64,000 bases of DNA. Origin: Haemophilus parainfluenzae. Lineage in GTDB: Bacteria > Pseudomonadota > Gammaproteobacteria > Enterobacterales > Pasteurellaceae. Shown here piece by piece: positions 28,465-37,607 of the stretch; within the stretch, counting starts at the first letter, position 1, and the number at the start of each line of letters is the position of its first letter. The position numbers were made by a program, and so were the translations under genes. Location of the stretch: NCBI RefSeq assembly GCF_036288925.1, contig NZ_CP127167.1:1116001-1180000 (forward strand), in the 5' to 3' direction. Under the pieces are notes generated by a model, which saw nothing but the letters and a program-made list of their open reading frames with translations, ran no database searches and had not been told where the DNA came from.

Positions 28465-28893
28465 ATGGCTGATAATTTGAGCATTATTTTGAATAACCAA
28501 TGTTTTACCTTTCCTGTTCGTGTTTATTATGAGGACACGGATGCTGGTGGAGTAGTGTATCACGCACGTTACTTACATTTTTTTGAACGTGCGCGAACTG
28601 AATATTTAAGAACGCTTAATTTTTCTCAACAATCATTATTGCAGGAACAACAATTAGCTTTTGTGGTCAAAACCATGTCTATTGACTATTGTATTCCAGC
28701 AAAATTGGATGATTATCTTATTGTCGAAACTGAAATAACGGTAGTGAAAGGGGCGACAATCCTCTTTGAACAGCGGTTAGTTCGTGATACGGTGATGTTA
28801 TCAAAGGCTACTGTTAAGGTAGCCTGTGTTGATCTAGGCAAAATGAAACCTGTCGCAATTCCTGAAGAATTAAAAGCGGCATTTTTAAAGTAA
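28465..28893 (+). CDS. ybgC: Tol-Pal system acyl-CoA thioesterase YbgC
   Basis: Hot-dog-fold thioesterase, first gene of the tol-pal cluster. The catalytic Asp lies in [18 protein letters not shown] and the gene continues [14 protein letters not shown]. The ATG at 28465 gives 142 residues but has no evident ribosome-binding site and a very short leader. A TTG at 28489 (coding [13 protein letters not shown]) would give a length like the H. influenzae protein, so the start is uncertain. tolQ follows 20 bases later. Confidence 0.93.
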   Translation: MADNLSIILNNQCFTFPVRVYYEDTDAGGVVYHARYLHFFERARTEYLRTLNFSQQSLLQEQQLAFVVKTMSIDYCIPAKLDDYLIVETEITVVKGATILFEQRLVRDTVMLSKATVKVACVDLGKMKPVAIPEELKAAFLK

Positions 28894-28913
28894 ATAACTT
28901 TTCGGAGTATGCA

Positions 28914-29600
28914 ATGACTGCAGAATTGAACTTTTTAGATCTTTTTCTAAAAGCGAGTATCGTTGTTCAACTTGTAATTGTGATCTTAATTTCGTTCTCA
29001 ATTATTTCTTGGGCAATCATCATTCAACGTAGCCGTATTTTGACGAGTGCGTTAAAAGAAGCGAACACTTTTGAAGATCGTTTCTGGTCTGGTGAAGATT
29101 TAAATAAACTTTATGATGGTTTATCTAATCGTCGTGAGGTATTAACAGGTAGCGAACAAATTTTCTTTGTCGGCTTTAAAGAATTCTCTCGCTTAAAACA
29201 AGTGAATGCAGATGCGCCAGAAGCAATTATCAAAGGTACGACTCGTGCAATGAACCTTGCGATGAATCGTGAAGTAGAATCCCTTGAAAGTCGAGTACCT
29301 TTCTTAGCAACAGTGGCTTCTGTAAGTCCATATATCGGTTTATTTGGTACCGTTTGGGGGATCATGCACGCATTTATGGCATTAAGTGGTGCGAAACAAG
29401 CAACATTACAAATGGTTGCTCCAGGTATCGCAGAAGCCTTGATCGCAACAGCGATCGGTTTGTTTGCGGCAATTCCAGCTGTAATGGCGTATAACCGTTT
29501 AAGCTTACGTGTAAATGCGATTGAACAAAATTATGGTAACTTCATTGATGAATTCACCACAATTTTACATCGTCAAGCTTTTGGTAAAGCGCCCCATTAA
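28914..29600 (+). CDS. tolQ: Tol-Pal system protein TolQ
   Basis: Inner-membrane proton-channel subunit of the TolQRA motor that drives outer-membrane constriction at division. The 228-residue MotA/TolQ/ExbB protein has an N-terminal helix (about 16-36), a large cytoplasmic loop, and helices 2-3 with [16 protein letters not shown] and [19 protein letters not shown], which line the proton path. An inverted USS pair lies between it and tolR. Confidence 0.95.
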   Translation: MTAELNFLDLFLKASIVVQLVIVILISFSIISWAIIIQRSRILTSALKEANTFEDRFWSGEDLNKLYDGLSNRREVLTGSEQIFFVGFKEFSRLKQVNADAPEAIIKGTTRAMNLAMNREVESLESRVPFLATVASVSPYIGLFGTVWGIMHAFMALSGAKQATLQMVAPGIAEALIATAIGLFAAIPAVMAYNRLSLRVNAIEQNYGNFIDEFTTILHRQAFGKAPH

Positions 29601-29615
29601 AAATAAATAAAAAAT

Positions 29616-29650
29616 TGACCGCACTTCATAAATAAAACGAAAAGTGCGGT
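29616..29650 (+). repeat. Inverted USS pair between tolQ and tolR
   Basis: GACCGCACTT (29618-29627) faces AAGTGCGGT (29642-29650) across 14 bases. It can form a hairpin inside the operon but has no following T run, so it is at most a weak attenuating stem. Confidence 0.75.
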
Positions 29651-29678
29651 GGATTTTAGCGAAGTTTTAGAGGAAATT

Positions 29679-30098
29679 ATGGCTCGTCGTCAGCGTAAAG
29701 ACATTAAATCTGAAATTAATATCGTGCCATTTCTCGATGTTCTTTTAGTTTTAGTGTTAATTTTTATGGCAACCGCGCCGATTATCAGTCAGAGCGTTCA
29801 AGTGGAACTCCCTGACTCGGTGCAAAGTCAAAATGTATCAAATGAAGATAAAACACCGGTTATTTTAGAAGTAGCAGGTATTGGGCAGTATTCGATTTCG
29901 ATTGGTGGTCAACGCCAAGAAGGCCTTAACGAAGAAATGGTAACCCAATTATCAAAACAAGAATTTGATAAAGACAATAACACAATGTTCTTAGTGGGCG
30001 GAGCAAAAGATGTACCTTATGAAGAAGTGATTAAAGCACTGAATTTACTACATCTTGCCGGCATTAAGTCTGTGGGTTTAATGACCAACCCAATTTAA
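29679..30098 (+). CDS. tolR: Tol-Pal system protein TolR
   Basis: ExbD/TolR-family protein that couples proton flow through TolQ to TolA. I start at the ATG at 29679, preceded by AGAGGAA and giving MARRQRKDIKSEINIVPFLDVLLVLVLIFM; the GTG at 29649 lies within the USS. The conserved protonatable Asp is in PFLDVLLVL (about residue 20). The periplasmic dimer domain fills the remaining ~95 residues. 139 residues, normal length. Confidence 0.95.
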   Translation: MARRQRKDIKSEINIVPFLDVLLVLVLIFMATAPIISQSVQVELPDSVQSQNVSNEDKTPVILEVAGIGQYSISIGGQRQEGLNEEMVTQLSKQEFDKDNNTMFLVGGAKDVPYEEVIKALNLLHLAGIKSVGLMTNPI

Positions 30099-30116
30099 GA
30101 ATAAGTAGGTAAAACC

Positions 30117-31388
30117 GTGCAGAATAATCGACGAAAAAAACGTGCAAATGAGTTTGTCATCTCTATTGCGATGCACCTTGCATTGTTTGGTTTGTTGATT
30201 TGGAGCTCTCTTTATCAAACCGTTGAAATAATGGGTGGTGGAGAAGGTGAAGGTGATGCCATGGGAGCTGTTATGGTCGATACTGGCAGCGCAGCACAGG
30301 AATGGGGACGTATTCAACAACAGAAAAAAGGTCAAACTGATAAACAGAAGAAACCTGAGCCTGTAGTTGAAGAGAAAAAACCAGAGCCTGAACCTGAACC
30401 AAATCAGCAAGAAATTGCGAAACAAGAAGAGATTAAGCGTCAGCAGGAAATTCAACGTCAAAAAGAACTTGAAAAACAAAAGCAGCAAGAAATTGAAAAG
30501 CAAAAGCAAAAACAGCAGCAAGAGCTTGCTCGTCAAGAGGCGTTAGAAAAACAGAAACAAGCTGAAGAAGCAAAAGCAAAACAAGCTGCAGAGGCAGCGA
30601 AGTTGAAAGCGGAAGCTGAGGCGAAACGTTTAGCAGCAGCCGCTAAGCAAGCTGAAGAAGAGGCAAAAGCGAAGGCACAAGCTGAAGCTCAAAAAGCGAA
30701 AGAAAAAGCAGAAGCAGATGCTAAAGCCAAGGCTGAGGCGAAAGCGAAGGCAGAGGCTGAAGCAAAAGCCAAGGCAAAAGCTGAAGCAGACGCTAAGGCA
30801 AAAGCTGAAGCAGACGCTAAGGCAAAAGCTGAAGCAGACGCCAAGGCAAAAGCTGAAGCAGACGCCAAGGCGAAAGCGAAAGCTGAGGCCGATGCCAAAG
30901 CGAAAGCAGAGGCAGAAGCAAAAGCGAAAGCGGATGCAGAAGCTAAAGCGAAGGCCAAAGCAGATGCAGCAAAACGTAAAGCGGATCAAGCAGCTTTAGA
31001 TGATTTCATGAACGGTGGTGACATCGGTGGTGGTAGCGCATCTAAAGGTGGTAATGCGAATAAAGGCGGTACACAAGGTAGTGGTGCGGGACTTGGGGCT
31101 GGAGACGGTGGCAAGGTCGGTGACCAATATGCAGGTGTAATTAAACGTGAAATTCAACGTCGTTTCTTAAAAAATCCTAGTTTTGCTGGTAAAGTTTGTA
31201 GTATTAAAATCCAGCTTGGCCGAGATGGTACTATTTTAGGCTACCAACGTGTCTCAGGACCTGATGATATTTGTACTGCAGCATTAAGTGCGGTGGCAAG
31301 AACGAAAAAAGTTCCAGCGGCACCATCTGATGCAGTGTATGAAAAATACAAAGCGCCGACTATCGATTTTGATATCAATGCTCGATAA
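30117..31388 (+). CDS. tolA: Tol-Pal system protein TolA
   Basis: Trans-periplasmic link of the Tol motor to Pal. The GTG start at 30117 is followed by a basic stretch and one membrane helix (about 14-34). A very long Lys/Ala/Glu-rich helical domain II (about 75-290) comes next, then a Gly-rich hinge, and C-terminal domain III (about 325-423) with two cysteines (KVCSIKIQLG and DDICTAAL). Domain II includes four tandem copies of a 24-bp unit. 423 residues. Confidence 0.95.
   Translation: MQNNRRKKRANEFVISIAMHLALFGLLIWSSLYQTVEIMGGGEGEGDAMGAVMVDTGSAAQEWGRIQQQKKGQTDKQKKPEPVVEEKKPEPEPEPNQQEIAKQEEIKRQQEIQRQKELEKQKQQEIEKQKQKQQQELARQEALEKQKQAEEAKAKQAAEAAKLKAEAEAKRLAAAAKQAEEEAKAKAQAEAQKAKEKAEADAKAKAEAKAKAEAEAKAKAKAEADAKAKAEADAKAKAEADAKAKAEADAKAKAKAEADAKAKAEAEAKAKADAEAKAKAKADAAKRKADQAALDDFMNGGDIGGGSASKGGNANKGGTQGSGAGLGAGDGGKVGDQYAGVIKREIQRRFLKNPSFAGKVCSIKIQLGRDGTILGYQRVSGPDDICTAALSAVARTKKVPAAPSDAVYEKYKAPTIDFDINAR
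30780..30875 (+). repeat. In-frame 24-bp tandem repeat in tolA domain II
   Basis: Four nearly identical units (30780, 30804, 30828, 30852) each encode AEADAKAK. The first two are identical; the third differs by one base. Related diverged units flank them. Confidence 0.9.
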
Positions 31389-31429
31389 TCGGTTTTAAGA
31401 AAGTAACAACGTTAAAATAAGGTGATTAA

Positions 31430-32713
31430 ATGAAATTGATCAAACGTGTTATCGGGCTATTTGTGATGATGTTTGCATTTGTAAGCACAGCAATGGCAGA
31501 AGATGAAGTTCGAATTGTGATTGATGAAGGGGTAGATGGGGCTCGTCCTATCGCAGTTGTTCCTTTCGCAGGTTCTGCACCTGAAAATATTGGTCAAATT
31601 GTTGCGGATGACTTACGTAATAGTGGTAAATTTAACCCAATTCCAGTAAGCCAAATGCCACAACAACCAACAACTGCAGCAGAAGTGAAACCAGAGGCTT
31701 GGACAGCTTTAGGTATTGATGCTGTTGTTGTAGGTCAAGTGACTTCAACGGGTAGTGGTTATAACATTTCTTATCAGTTAGTTGATACTGTGGGCGCATC
31801 AGGTACGCCAGGATCCGTACTTGCACAAAATAGCTATACCGTGACTAATAAATGGTTGCGTTACGGTGCGCACACTGTGAGTGATGAAGTATTTGAAAAA
31901 TTAACTGGTATTCGTGGTGCATTCAGAACGCGTATTGCTTATGTAGTGCAAAAAAATGGTGGATCACAACCTTATGAAGTTCGTGTAGCAGATTACGATG
32001 GTTACAATCAATTCATCGTCAATCGTAGCTCACAGCCAATTATGTCTCCAGCATGGTCTCCAGATGGTAAACGTTTAGCTTACGTATCTTTTGAGAATAA
32101 AAAATCACAACTTGTTGTACAAGACCTAGGTTCTGGTTCTCGTAAAGTGGTTGCTTCTTTCCCTGGTCATAACGGTGCACCAGCGTTCTCTCCAGACGGT
32201 TCTAAACTTGCGTTTGCTTCTTCACAAGATGGTTTATTAAACATTTATGTAATGGGCTCAAATGGTGGTACACCGACTCAATTAACTCGCGGTGCGGGTA
32301 ATAATACAGAACCATCATGGTCTCCAGATGGTAGCTCAATTCTCTTTACTTCAGATAGAAGCGGTTCACCACAAGTTTATCGTATGAGCGCAAGCGGTGG
32401 TGGTGCATCACCAGTTGGCGGTCGCGGTAGTGCGCAAATCAGTAGTGATGGTAAAACACTTGTGATGATCAACGGTAATAATAATGTGGTAAAACAAGAT
32501 CTCACCAGCGGTAGCTCTGAAGTATTAAGTACATCTTTCTTAGGTGAAAGCCCAAGTATTTCTCCTAACGGTATCATGATTATTTACAGCTCTACACAAG
32601 GGCTAGGAAAGGTGTTACAATTAGTTTCTGCAGATGGTCGCTTTAAAGCGAGTCTTCCAGGAAGTAATGGCCAAGTGAAATTTCCAGCTTGGTCGCCATA
32701 TTTGACTAAATAA
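31430..32713 (+). CDS. tolB: Tol-Pal system beta-propeller protein TolB
   Basis: Periplasmic protein that cycles between TolA and Pal. The 427-residue precursor has a signal peptide ending near TAMA (about residue 23), an N-terminal alpha/beta domain, and a six-bladed propeller. The blades are visible as repeated W/FSPDGxxxAF/Y units ([43 protein letters not shown]). pal follows 24 bases later. Confidence 0.96.
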   Translation: MKLIKRVIGLFVMMFAFVSTAMAEDEVRIVIDEGVDGARPIAVVPFAGSAPENIGQIVADDLRNSGKFNPIPVSQMPQQPTTAAEVKPEAWTALGIDAVVVGQVTSTGSGYNISYQLVDTVGASGTPGSVLAQNSYTVTNKWLRYGAHTVSDEVFEKLTGIRGAFRTRIAYVVQKNGGSQPYEVRVADYDGYNQFIVNRSSQPIMSPAWSPDGKRLAYVSFENKKSQLVVQDLGSGSRKVVASFPGHNGAPAFSPDGSKLAFASSQDGLLNIYVMGSNGGTPTQLTRGAGNNTEPSWSPDGSSILFTSDRSGSPQVYRMSASGGGASPVGGRGSAQISSDGKTLVMINGNNNVVKQDLTSGSSEVLSTSFLGESPSISPNGIMIIYSSTQGLGKVLQLVSADGRFKASLPGSNGQVKFPAWSPYLTK

Positions 32714-32737
32714 AAGAACTCATTGAGGAGAAATCTA

Positions 32738-33208
32738 ATGAACAAATTTGTTAAATCATTATTAGTTGCTGGTTCAGTAGCTGCATTAGCAGCATGTAGC
32801 TCATCAAACAACGATGCAGCAGGCAACGGTGCTAACAACAACGGCCAAACTTTCGGTGGTTACTCTGTTGAAGATCTTCAACAACGTTATAACACCGTTT
32901 ATTTTGGTTTCGACAAATTCAACATCGAAGGTGAATACGTTCAAATCTTAGATGCTCACGCTGCATACTTAAATGCAACTCCAGCTTCTAAAGTAGTTGT
33001 TGAAGGTAACACCGATGAACGTGGTACTCCTGAGTACAACATTGCTTTAGGTCAACGCCGTGCTGATGCAGTTAAAGGTTTCTTAGCTGGTAAAGGTGTT
33101 GATGCGGGTAAAGTATCAACTGTTTCTTACGGTGAAGAAAAACCTGCAGTGTTAGGTCATGATGAAGCAGCATACTCTAAAAACCGTCGTGCAGTGTTAG
33201 CATATTAA
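32738..33208 (+). CDS. pal: Peptidoglycan-associated lipoprotein Pal (outer membrane protein P6)
   Basis: Anchors the outer membrane to peptidoglycan; known in H. influenzae as the P6 antigen. I start at 32738 after TTGAGGAGA. Lipobox LAAC gives lipidated Cys at about 19. The OmpA-like domain has the diaminopimelate-binding motif [19 protein letters not shown]. The linker ([16 protein letters not shown]) and [10 protein letters not shown] differ from the H. influenzae P6 sequence as I remember it, which supports another Haemophilus species. 156 residues. Confidence 0.96.
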   Translation: MNKFVKSLLVAGSVAALAACSSSNNDAAGNGANNNGQTFGGYSVEDLQQRYNTVYFGFDKFNIEGEYVQILDAHAAYLNATPASKVVVEGNTDERGTPEYNIALGQRRADAVKGFLAGKGVDAGKVSTVSYGEEKPAVLGHDEAAYSKNRRAVLAY

Positions 33209-33231
33209 TTTTTAGGGAATTTTCATTCTTA

Positions 33232-33262
33232 GAAAAGGAGAGAAATTCACTCTCCTTTTTTT
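33232..33262 (+). terminator. Terminator of the tol-pal operon
   Basis: AAAAGGAGAG (33233-33242) pairs with CTCTCCTTTT (33250-33259) and continues into T. Confidence 0.92.
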
Positions 33263-33326
33263 GTAAAAAATATATCCTGCTATTGGTGAGTGTTCGTGCA
33301 GTTGGTATGATTTCTTCAGATTTTTC

Positions 33327-33354
33327 TTGCATCCAAAAATAAAATCTGTAACAT
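33327..33354 (+). promoter_or_regulatory. Promoter for the tRNA-Lys pair
   Basis: TTGCAT (33327-33332), a 16-bp spacer and TAACAT (33349-33354) end 21 bases before the first tRNA. Confidence 0.55.
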
Positions 33355-33375
33355 ACAAAGCCATAGCAGTATCAC

Positions 33376-33451
33376 GGGTCGTTAGCTCAGTCGGTAGAGC
33401 AGCGGACTTTTAATCCGTTGGTCGAAGGTTCGAATCCTTCACGACCCACCA
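33376..33451 (+). tRNA. tRNA-Lys(TTT)
   Basis: 76 nt with encoded CCA. Acceptor GGGTCGT pairs with ACGACCC. Anticodon stem GCGGA/TCCGT holds loop CTTTTAA, anticodon TTT. T-loop GTTCGAATC. Confidence 0.97.
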
Positions 33452-33477
33452 TTTCTCATATCATTATTTAACAGGTT

Positions 33478-33553
33478 GGGTTGTTAGCTCAGTTGGTAGA
33501 GCAGCGGACTCTTAATCCGTCGGTCGAGAGTTCGAATCTCTCACAGCCCACCA
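33478..33553 (+). tRNA. tRNA-Lys(CTT)
   Basis: 76 nt with encoded CCA, 26 bases after the first tRNA-Lys. Acceptor GGGTTGT pairs with ACAGCCC with one G-U. The anticodon loop is CTCTTAA, anticodon CTT, reading AAG only. The body is nearly the same as its neighbour, suggesting duplication. Confidence 0.93.
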
Positions 33554-33619
33554 TTAAAAATCTCATCTATCTTATTATTTCCAATAAATTAAGGAAAAAA
33601 TCAAATATTTTTTAAATTC

Positions 33620-33651
33620 TTGACTATATTTAACGGTTATTATGTTAGAAT
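33620..33651 (+). promoter_or_regulatory. Possible promoter for trmJ-iscR
   Basis: TTGACT (33620-33625) is followed by T-rich sequence with candidate -10 boxes TATGTT (33641) or TAGAAT (33646). Spacing is not ideal for either (15 and 20 bp). An IscR type 1 site would be expected near here or at 34404-34456; I cannot identify one. Confidence 0.35.
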
Positions 33652-33677
33652 ATCCACAAATTTAAGTCGGACATAAA

Positions 33678-34403
33678 ATGTTACAAAATATTCGTATTGT
33701 TCTAGTTGAAACATCACATAGCGGAAACATCGGTTCAGCTGCGCGTGCAATGAAAACGATGGGATTATCCAATCTTTATTTGGTGTCGCCAAAATCAGTA
33801 GATGAACAATCTATCGCATTAGCAGCTGGGGCAGATGACGTTTTGCAAAATGCTAAAATTGTTGATACTTTTGAGCAAGCAATAGAAGATTGCTCCTTAG
33901 TGATCGGTACCAGTGCGAGATTACGCCATCTACAGAGTACGTTGATTGAACCAAGAGAATGTGCTGATAAAGCCTGTGCTCATCAAGGTCAGGTAGCGAT
34001 TGTGTTTGGTCGTGAGCGTGTTGGGCTTACAAATGAAGAATTACTTAAGTGTCATTATCATTTAAATATTCCCGCTAATCCTGAATATTCTTCGCTAAAT
34101 TTAGCGATGGCTGTTCAGTTAGTCAGTTATGAAATGCGAATGGCATTTTTAGCAAAAGGTAAAACGGAAAATACTCTTTCTACAATAGAAAATATCTATC
34201 CCACAACGCAAGAGATAGAGTATTTTTTAACGCATACAGAACGGGTATATAAATCACTTGGTTTCATTCAAAATCAAGGGGTTATGCAAAAATTGAGACG
34301 GCTTTATAATCGTTCCTTTTTGGAGAAAAATGAATTGAATATTTTGCATGGGATGCTAAGTGCCGTTGAAAAACGCGTCAATTTGGAAAAAGGGCAAAGT
34401 TGA
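33678..34403 (+). CDS. trmJ: tRNA (cytidine/uridine-2'-O)-methyltransferase TrmJ
   Basis: SPOUT methyltransferase that modifies position 32 of several tRNAs. The 241 residues begin MLQNIRIVLVETSHSGNIGSAARAMKTMGL and carry the knot motifs VAIVFGRERVGLTNEE and IPANPEYSSLNLAMAVQLVSYE. The C-terminal extension of about 80 residues is typical of bacterial TrmJ. It lies directly upstream of iscR, as in many gamma-proteobacteria. Confidence 0.95.
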   Translation: MLQNIRIVLVETSHSGNIGSAARAMKTMGLSNLYLVSPKSVDEQSIALAAGADDVLQNAKIVDTFEQAIEDCSLVIGTSARLRHLQSTLIEPRECADKACAHQGQVAIVFGRERVGLTNEELLKCHYHLNIPANPEYSSLNLAMAVQLVSYEMRMAFLAKGKTENTLSTIENIYPTTQEIEYFLTHTERVYKSLGFIQNQGVMQKLRRLYNRSFLEKNELNILHGMLSAVEKRVNLEKGQS

Positions 34404-34456
34404 CTATTACAGTCAGATATGTAAACTGCCCAAATGATGATTAATAGGAATATTTT

Positions 34457-34912
34457 ATGAAACTTACATCTAAAGGGCGATATGCAGTTACTGCGATTTT
34501 AGATATCGCATTACATGCAGGGTCTACGCCAGTTTGTTTAGCGGATATTTCGGAACGTCAAAATATTTCACTTTCTTATCTTGAGCAGCTATTTGCAAAA
34601 TTACGAAGAGGTGGATTAGTAAAGAGCGTTAGAGGTCCTGGAGGCGGCTATTGTTTAGCTTTACCACTTGATCAAATATCTATTGGTATGGTGATTTCTG
34701 CCGTCAATGAGAATATTAATGTCACAAGATGCCTTGGCAAAGGAAATTGCAAAGGTGGAGTAGAATGTTTGACTCATACTTTATGGCAAGAATTAAGTGA
34801 TCGTATTTCTGATTTTTTAGATGAGATCTCATTAGCTGAGCTTGTTGAGAAAAAAACAGGAAAACATAAAGCTCACAAAGATTTTGATGATTTGGTTGTA
34901 GTCAACCAATAA
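34457..34912 (+). CDS. iscR: Fe-S cluster regulator IscR
   Basis: Rrf2-family repressor of the isc operon that senses a [2Fe-2S] cluster. The 151 residues have an N-terminal winged helix (about 1-60). The three cluster cysteines are C92, C98 and C104 ([14 protein letters not shown]), with H107 after them; all four ligands are conserved. iscS follows 63 bases later across a USS. Confidence 0.96.
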   Translation: MKLTSKGRYAVTAILDIALHAGSTPVCLADISERQNISLSYLEQLFAKLRRGGLVKSVRGPGGGYCLALPLDQISIGMVISAVNENINVTRCLGKGNCKGGVECLTHTLWQELSDRISDFLDEISLAELVEKKTGKHKAHKDFDDLVVVNQ

Positions 34913-34975
34913 TAGGAAAGTAGATCAAAGTGCGGTCAAAATGGTGGCATTTTTGATAGTTATTTAGGAGTGAAA

Positions 34976-36190
34976 ATGAAATTACCAATTTATTTAGATT
35001 ATGCAGCAACATGTCCAGTTGATGAACGTGTGGCTAAAAAAATGATGGAGTATTTAACCATTGATGGTGTATTCGGTAATCCAGCATCTCGTTCACATAA
35101 ATTTGGCTGGCAAGCTGAAGAAGCGGTTGATATTGCACGTAATCAAATTGCGGATTTGATTGGCGCAGACTCACGTGAGATCGTGTTTACTTCTGGCGCA
35201 ACAGAAGCAGATAACCTTGCAATTAAAGGTGCAGCGCACTTTTATCAAACAAAAGGTAAGCACATTATCACCAGTAAAACGGAGCATAAAGCCGTATTAG
35301 ATACTTGTCGTCAATTAGAGCGTGAAGGCTTTGAAGTCACCTATTTAGATCCAGAAGCAGATGGTTTAATCGATCTTGAGAAATTCAAAGCTGCATTACG
35401 TCCAGATACGATTCTTGTGTCAATTATGCACGTGAATAATGAGATTGGCGTTATCCAGGATATTAAAGCAATTGGTGAGCTTTGCCGTGCAAATAAAACG
35501 ATTTTCCACGTAGATGCGACCCAAAGTGTCGGTAAAGTAGAAATTAATCTTGCTGAGTTACCGGTTGATTTGATGTCAATGTCTAGTCACAAATTGTACG
35601 GACCAAAAGGTATCGGGGCATTATATGTTTGTCGTAAACCTCGCGTTCGTTTAGAAGCAATTATCCATGGTGGTGGTCACGAGCGTGGTATGCGTTCTGG
35701 TACATTACCTGTACACCAAATTGTTGGTATGGGTGAAGCTTATCGTATTGCAAAAGAAGAAATGGCGACAGAGATTCCTCGTATTAGAGCTTTACGCGAT
35801 CGTTTATATAATGGCTTAAAAGAAATTGAAGAAACCTATGTAAATGGTTCAATGGATCACCGTGTAGCAAATAATTTGAACATCAGCTTTAACTATGTTG
35901 AAGGTGAATCATTGATGATGGCATTACGTGATGTGGCAGTTTCTTCTGGTTCGGCTTGTACTTCAGCAAGTTTAGAACCATCTTATGTATTACGTGCATT
36001 AGGTCGTAATGATGAATTAGCACATAGCTCAATTCGTTTCACACTTGGTCGTTGGACAACGGAAGAAGAAATTGATTACACCATTAATTTAACACGTAAT
36101 GCAGTAGCAAAACTTCGTGAATTATCGCCACTTTGGGATATGTTCAAAGAAGGTATTGATTTAAACACTATTGAGTGGGCAGCCCACTAA
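34976..36190 (+). CDS. iscS: Cysteine desulfurase IscS
   Basis: PLP enzyme that supplies sulfur for Fe-S clusters and tRNA thiolation. I start at the ATG at 34976 (RBS TAGGAG), giving 404 residues as in E. coli; the GTG at 34970 adds two. The PLP lysine is in [10 protein letters not shown] (about 206) and the persulfide cysteine in [11 protein letters not shown] (about 328). Confidence 0.97.
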   Translation: MKLPIYLDYAATCPVDERVAKKMMEYLTIDGVFGNPASRSHKFGWQAEEAVDIARNQIADLIGADSREIVFTSGATEADNLAIKGAAHFYQTKGKHIITSKTEHKAVLDTCRQLEREGFEVTYLDPEADGLIDLEKFKAALRPDTILVSIMHVNNEIGVIQDIKAIGELCRANKTIFHVDATQSVGKVEINLAELPVDLMSMSSHKLYGPKGIGALYVCRKPRVRLEAIIHGGGHERGMRSGTLPVHQIVGMGEAYRIAKEEMATEIPRIRALRDRLYNGLKEIEETYVNGSMDHRVANNLNISFNYVEGESLMMALRDVAVSSGSACTSASLEPSYVLRALGRNDELAHSSIRFTLGRWTTEEEIDYTINLTRNAVAKLRELSPLWDMFKEGIDLNTIEWAAH

Positions 36191-36244
36191 TTTTCAAGGC
36201 GGCTTGACCGCTTGATAGCAACTTATTTAGGAAAGGAAAAGAAT

Positions 36245-36628
36245 ATGGCATACAGCGAAAAAGTTATCGATCATTACGAAAATCCACGCAATGTTGGTTC
36301 AATGGACAAAAAAGATAATTCAGTAGGAACGGGTATGGTTGGCGCACCGGCTTGTGGTGATGTTATGCAGTTACAAATCAAAGTAAATGATAGTGGCATT
36401 ATTGAAGATGCGAAATTTAAAACTTATGGTTGTGGCTCTGCGATTGCATCAAGTTCTTTAATTACCGAATGGGTGAAAGGTAAATCTTTAGATGAAGCAG
36501 GTGCAATCAAAAACAGCCAAATTGCGGAAGAACTTGAATTACCACCGGTAAAAGTTCACTGCTCAATCTTAGCAGAAGACGCAATTAAAGCCGCCATTGC
36601 TGACTACAAAAATAAACAAGGTAAGTAA
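36245..36628 (+). CDS. iscU: Fe-S scaffold protein IscU
   Basis: Scaffold on which IscS sulfur and iron are assembled. I start at 36245 ([29 protein letters not shown]). Cluster cysteines are C37 (GAPACGD), C63 (TYGCGSA) and C106 (KVHCSIL); the HscA-binding motif LPPVK precedes the last. 127 residues. The longer frame from 36212 is not conserved. Confidence 0.96.
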   Translation: MAYSEKVIDHYENPRNVGSMDKKDNSVGTGMVGAPACGDVMQLQIKVNDSGIIEDAKFKTYGCGSAIASSSLITEWVKGKSLDEAGAIKNSQIAEELELPPVKVHCSILAEDAIKAAIADYKNKQGK

Positions 36629-36630
36629 TC

Positions 36631-36658
36631 AAAGTGCGGTTGAAAATGACCGCACTTT
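36631..36658 (+). repeat. Inverted USS pair between iscU and iscA
   Basis: AAAGTGCGGT (36631-36640) and ACCGCACTTT (36649-36658) form a 10-bp stem with an 8-nt loop. Without a T run it is unlikely to terminate fully and may tune expression of the distal isc genes. Confidence 0.85.
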
Positions 36659-36678
36659 ATCAATTTAAGGATCAGAAT

Positions 36679-37002
36679 ATGTCTATAACACTCACTGAAA
36701 AAGCGGCACAACGAGTTCGTACTTTTCTTGAAAATCGTGGAAAAGGCATCGGTTTACGCTTAGGTGTAAAAACATCAGGTTGTTCGGGTTTAGGTTATGT
36801 GCTTGAATTCGTTGATGTGCTCAATGATGACGATCTTGTTTTTGAGCAGCATGGCGTGAAAGTGGTAGTCGATCCAAAAAGCTTGGTTTATTTAGATGGC
36901 ATTGAGCTAGATTATGTCAAAGAAGGCTTGAACGAAGGCTTTAAATATAACAATCCAAATGTGAAAGAATCATGTGGATGTGGTGAAAGTTTCCATGTTT
37001 AA
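36679..37002 (+). CDS. iscA: A-type Fe-S carrier IscA
   Basis: Carries clusters from the scaffold to apo-proteins. The start at 36679 ([29 protein letters not shown]) gives 107 residues. The three conserved cysteines are in TSGCSGLGY (about 35) and ESCGCGES (about 99 and 101). Upstream in-frame ATGs lie in the USS hairpin and are not conserved. Confidence 0.95.
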   Translation: MSITLTEKAAQRVRTFLENRGKGIGLRLGVKTSGCSGLGYVLEFVDVLNDDDLVFEQHGVKVVVDPKSLVYLDGIELDYVKEGLNEGFKYNNPNVKESCGCGESFHV

Positions 37003-37011
37003 GGAATAAAG

Positions 37012-37533
37012 ATGACAAATCCTTTTGCTATTTTTGATTTGCCCGTTGCTTTCAATGTTGATCAATCGCTTTTGTCTGAACGCTATTTAGTGCTTCAAAA
37101 GAGCTTGCATCCGGATAATTTTGTTACGGCAGATGCACAAGAACAACGCATTGCAATGCAAAAATCAACAGAAGTTAATGATGCATTAAAAACCTTGAAA
37201 GACCCAATTTTACGTGCGGAAGCAATTATTGCGTTAAATACGGGAGAAACACAGGATTTAGAGCAAAAGAGCACACAAGATATGGCATTCCTAATGCAGC
37301 AATTAGAATGGCGAGAAGAGCTTGAAAATATTGAGCAAAGCCAGGATGAAAATGCATTAGAATCCTTTGCGAAACGCGTTAAAAAAGAAACAAAAGAAAT
37401 GTTGACCGCACTTGAAGAACAACTAAATGAGCAACAATGGTCAACTGCTGCACAGTTCTGTGATAAATTACGTTTTCTAAAAAAATTGGCGGATGAAATT
37501 AGCCAAGTAGAAGAACGTCTATTTGAATTATAA
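37012..37533 (+). CDS. hscB: Co-chaperone HscB
   Basis: J-domain protein that brings IscU to HscA. The 173 residues have the J-domain at 1-75 with its HPD motif in KSLHPDNFV and a C-terminal helical IscU-binding domain. It follows iscA by 9 bases. A small hairpin and the DUF2625 gene separate it from its partner hscA. Confidence 0.94.
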   Translation: MTNPFAIFDLPVAFNVDQSLLSERYLVLQKSLHPDNFVTADAQEQRIAMQKSTEVNDALKTLKDPILRAEAIIALNTGETQDLEQKSTQDMAFLMQQLEWREELENIEQSQDENALESFAKRVKKETKEMLTALEEQLNEQQWSTAAQFCDKLRFLKKLADEISQVEERLFEL

Positions 37534-37538
37534 TCTTG

Positions 37539-37562
37539 AGGGCGTTTAATACGCCCTTTTCG
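37539..37562 (+). terminator. Short terminator-like hairpin after hscB
   Basis: AGGGCGT (37539-37545) pairs with ACGCCCT (37551-37557), then four T. It sits inside the isc cluster, so it may be only partly effective. Confidence 0.65.
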
Positions 37563-37607
37563 CTATTGATAAATGAGGAATTGCCCTCATACTAATGAAA
37601 CTCGATT

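Noticed and set aside
30630..30989. Long minus-strand open frames opposite tolA (Ala/Ser/Phe-rich and Cys/Phe-rich repeats)
   Set aside because: They are antisense shadows of the Lys/Ala/Glu repeat coding; there is no RBS and no plausible protein.
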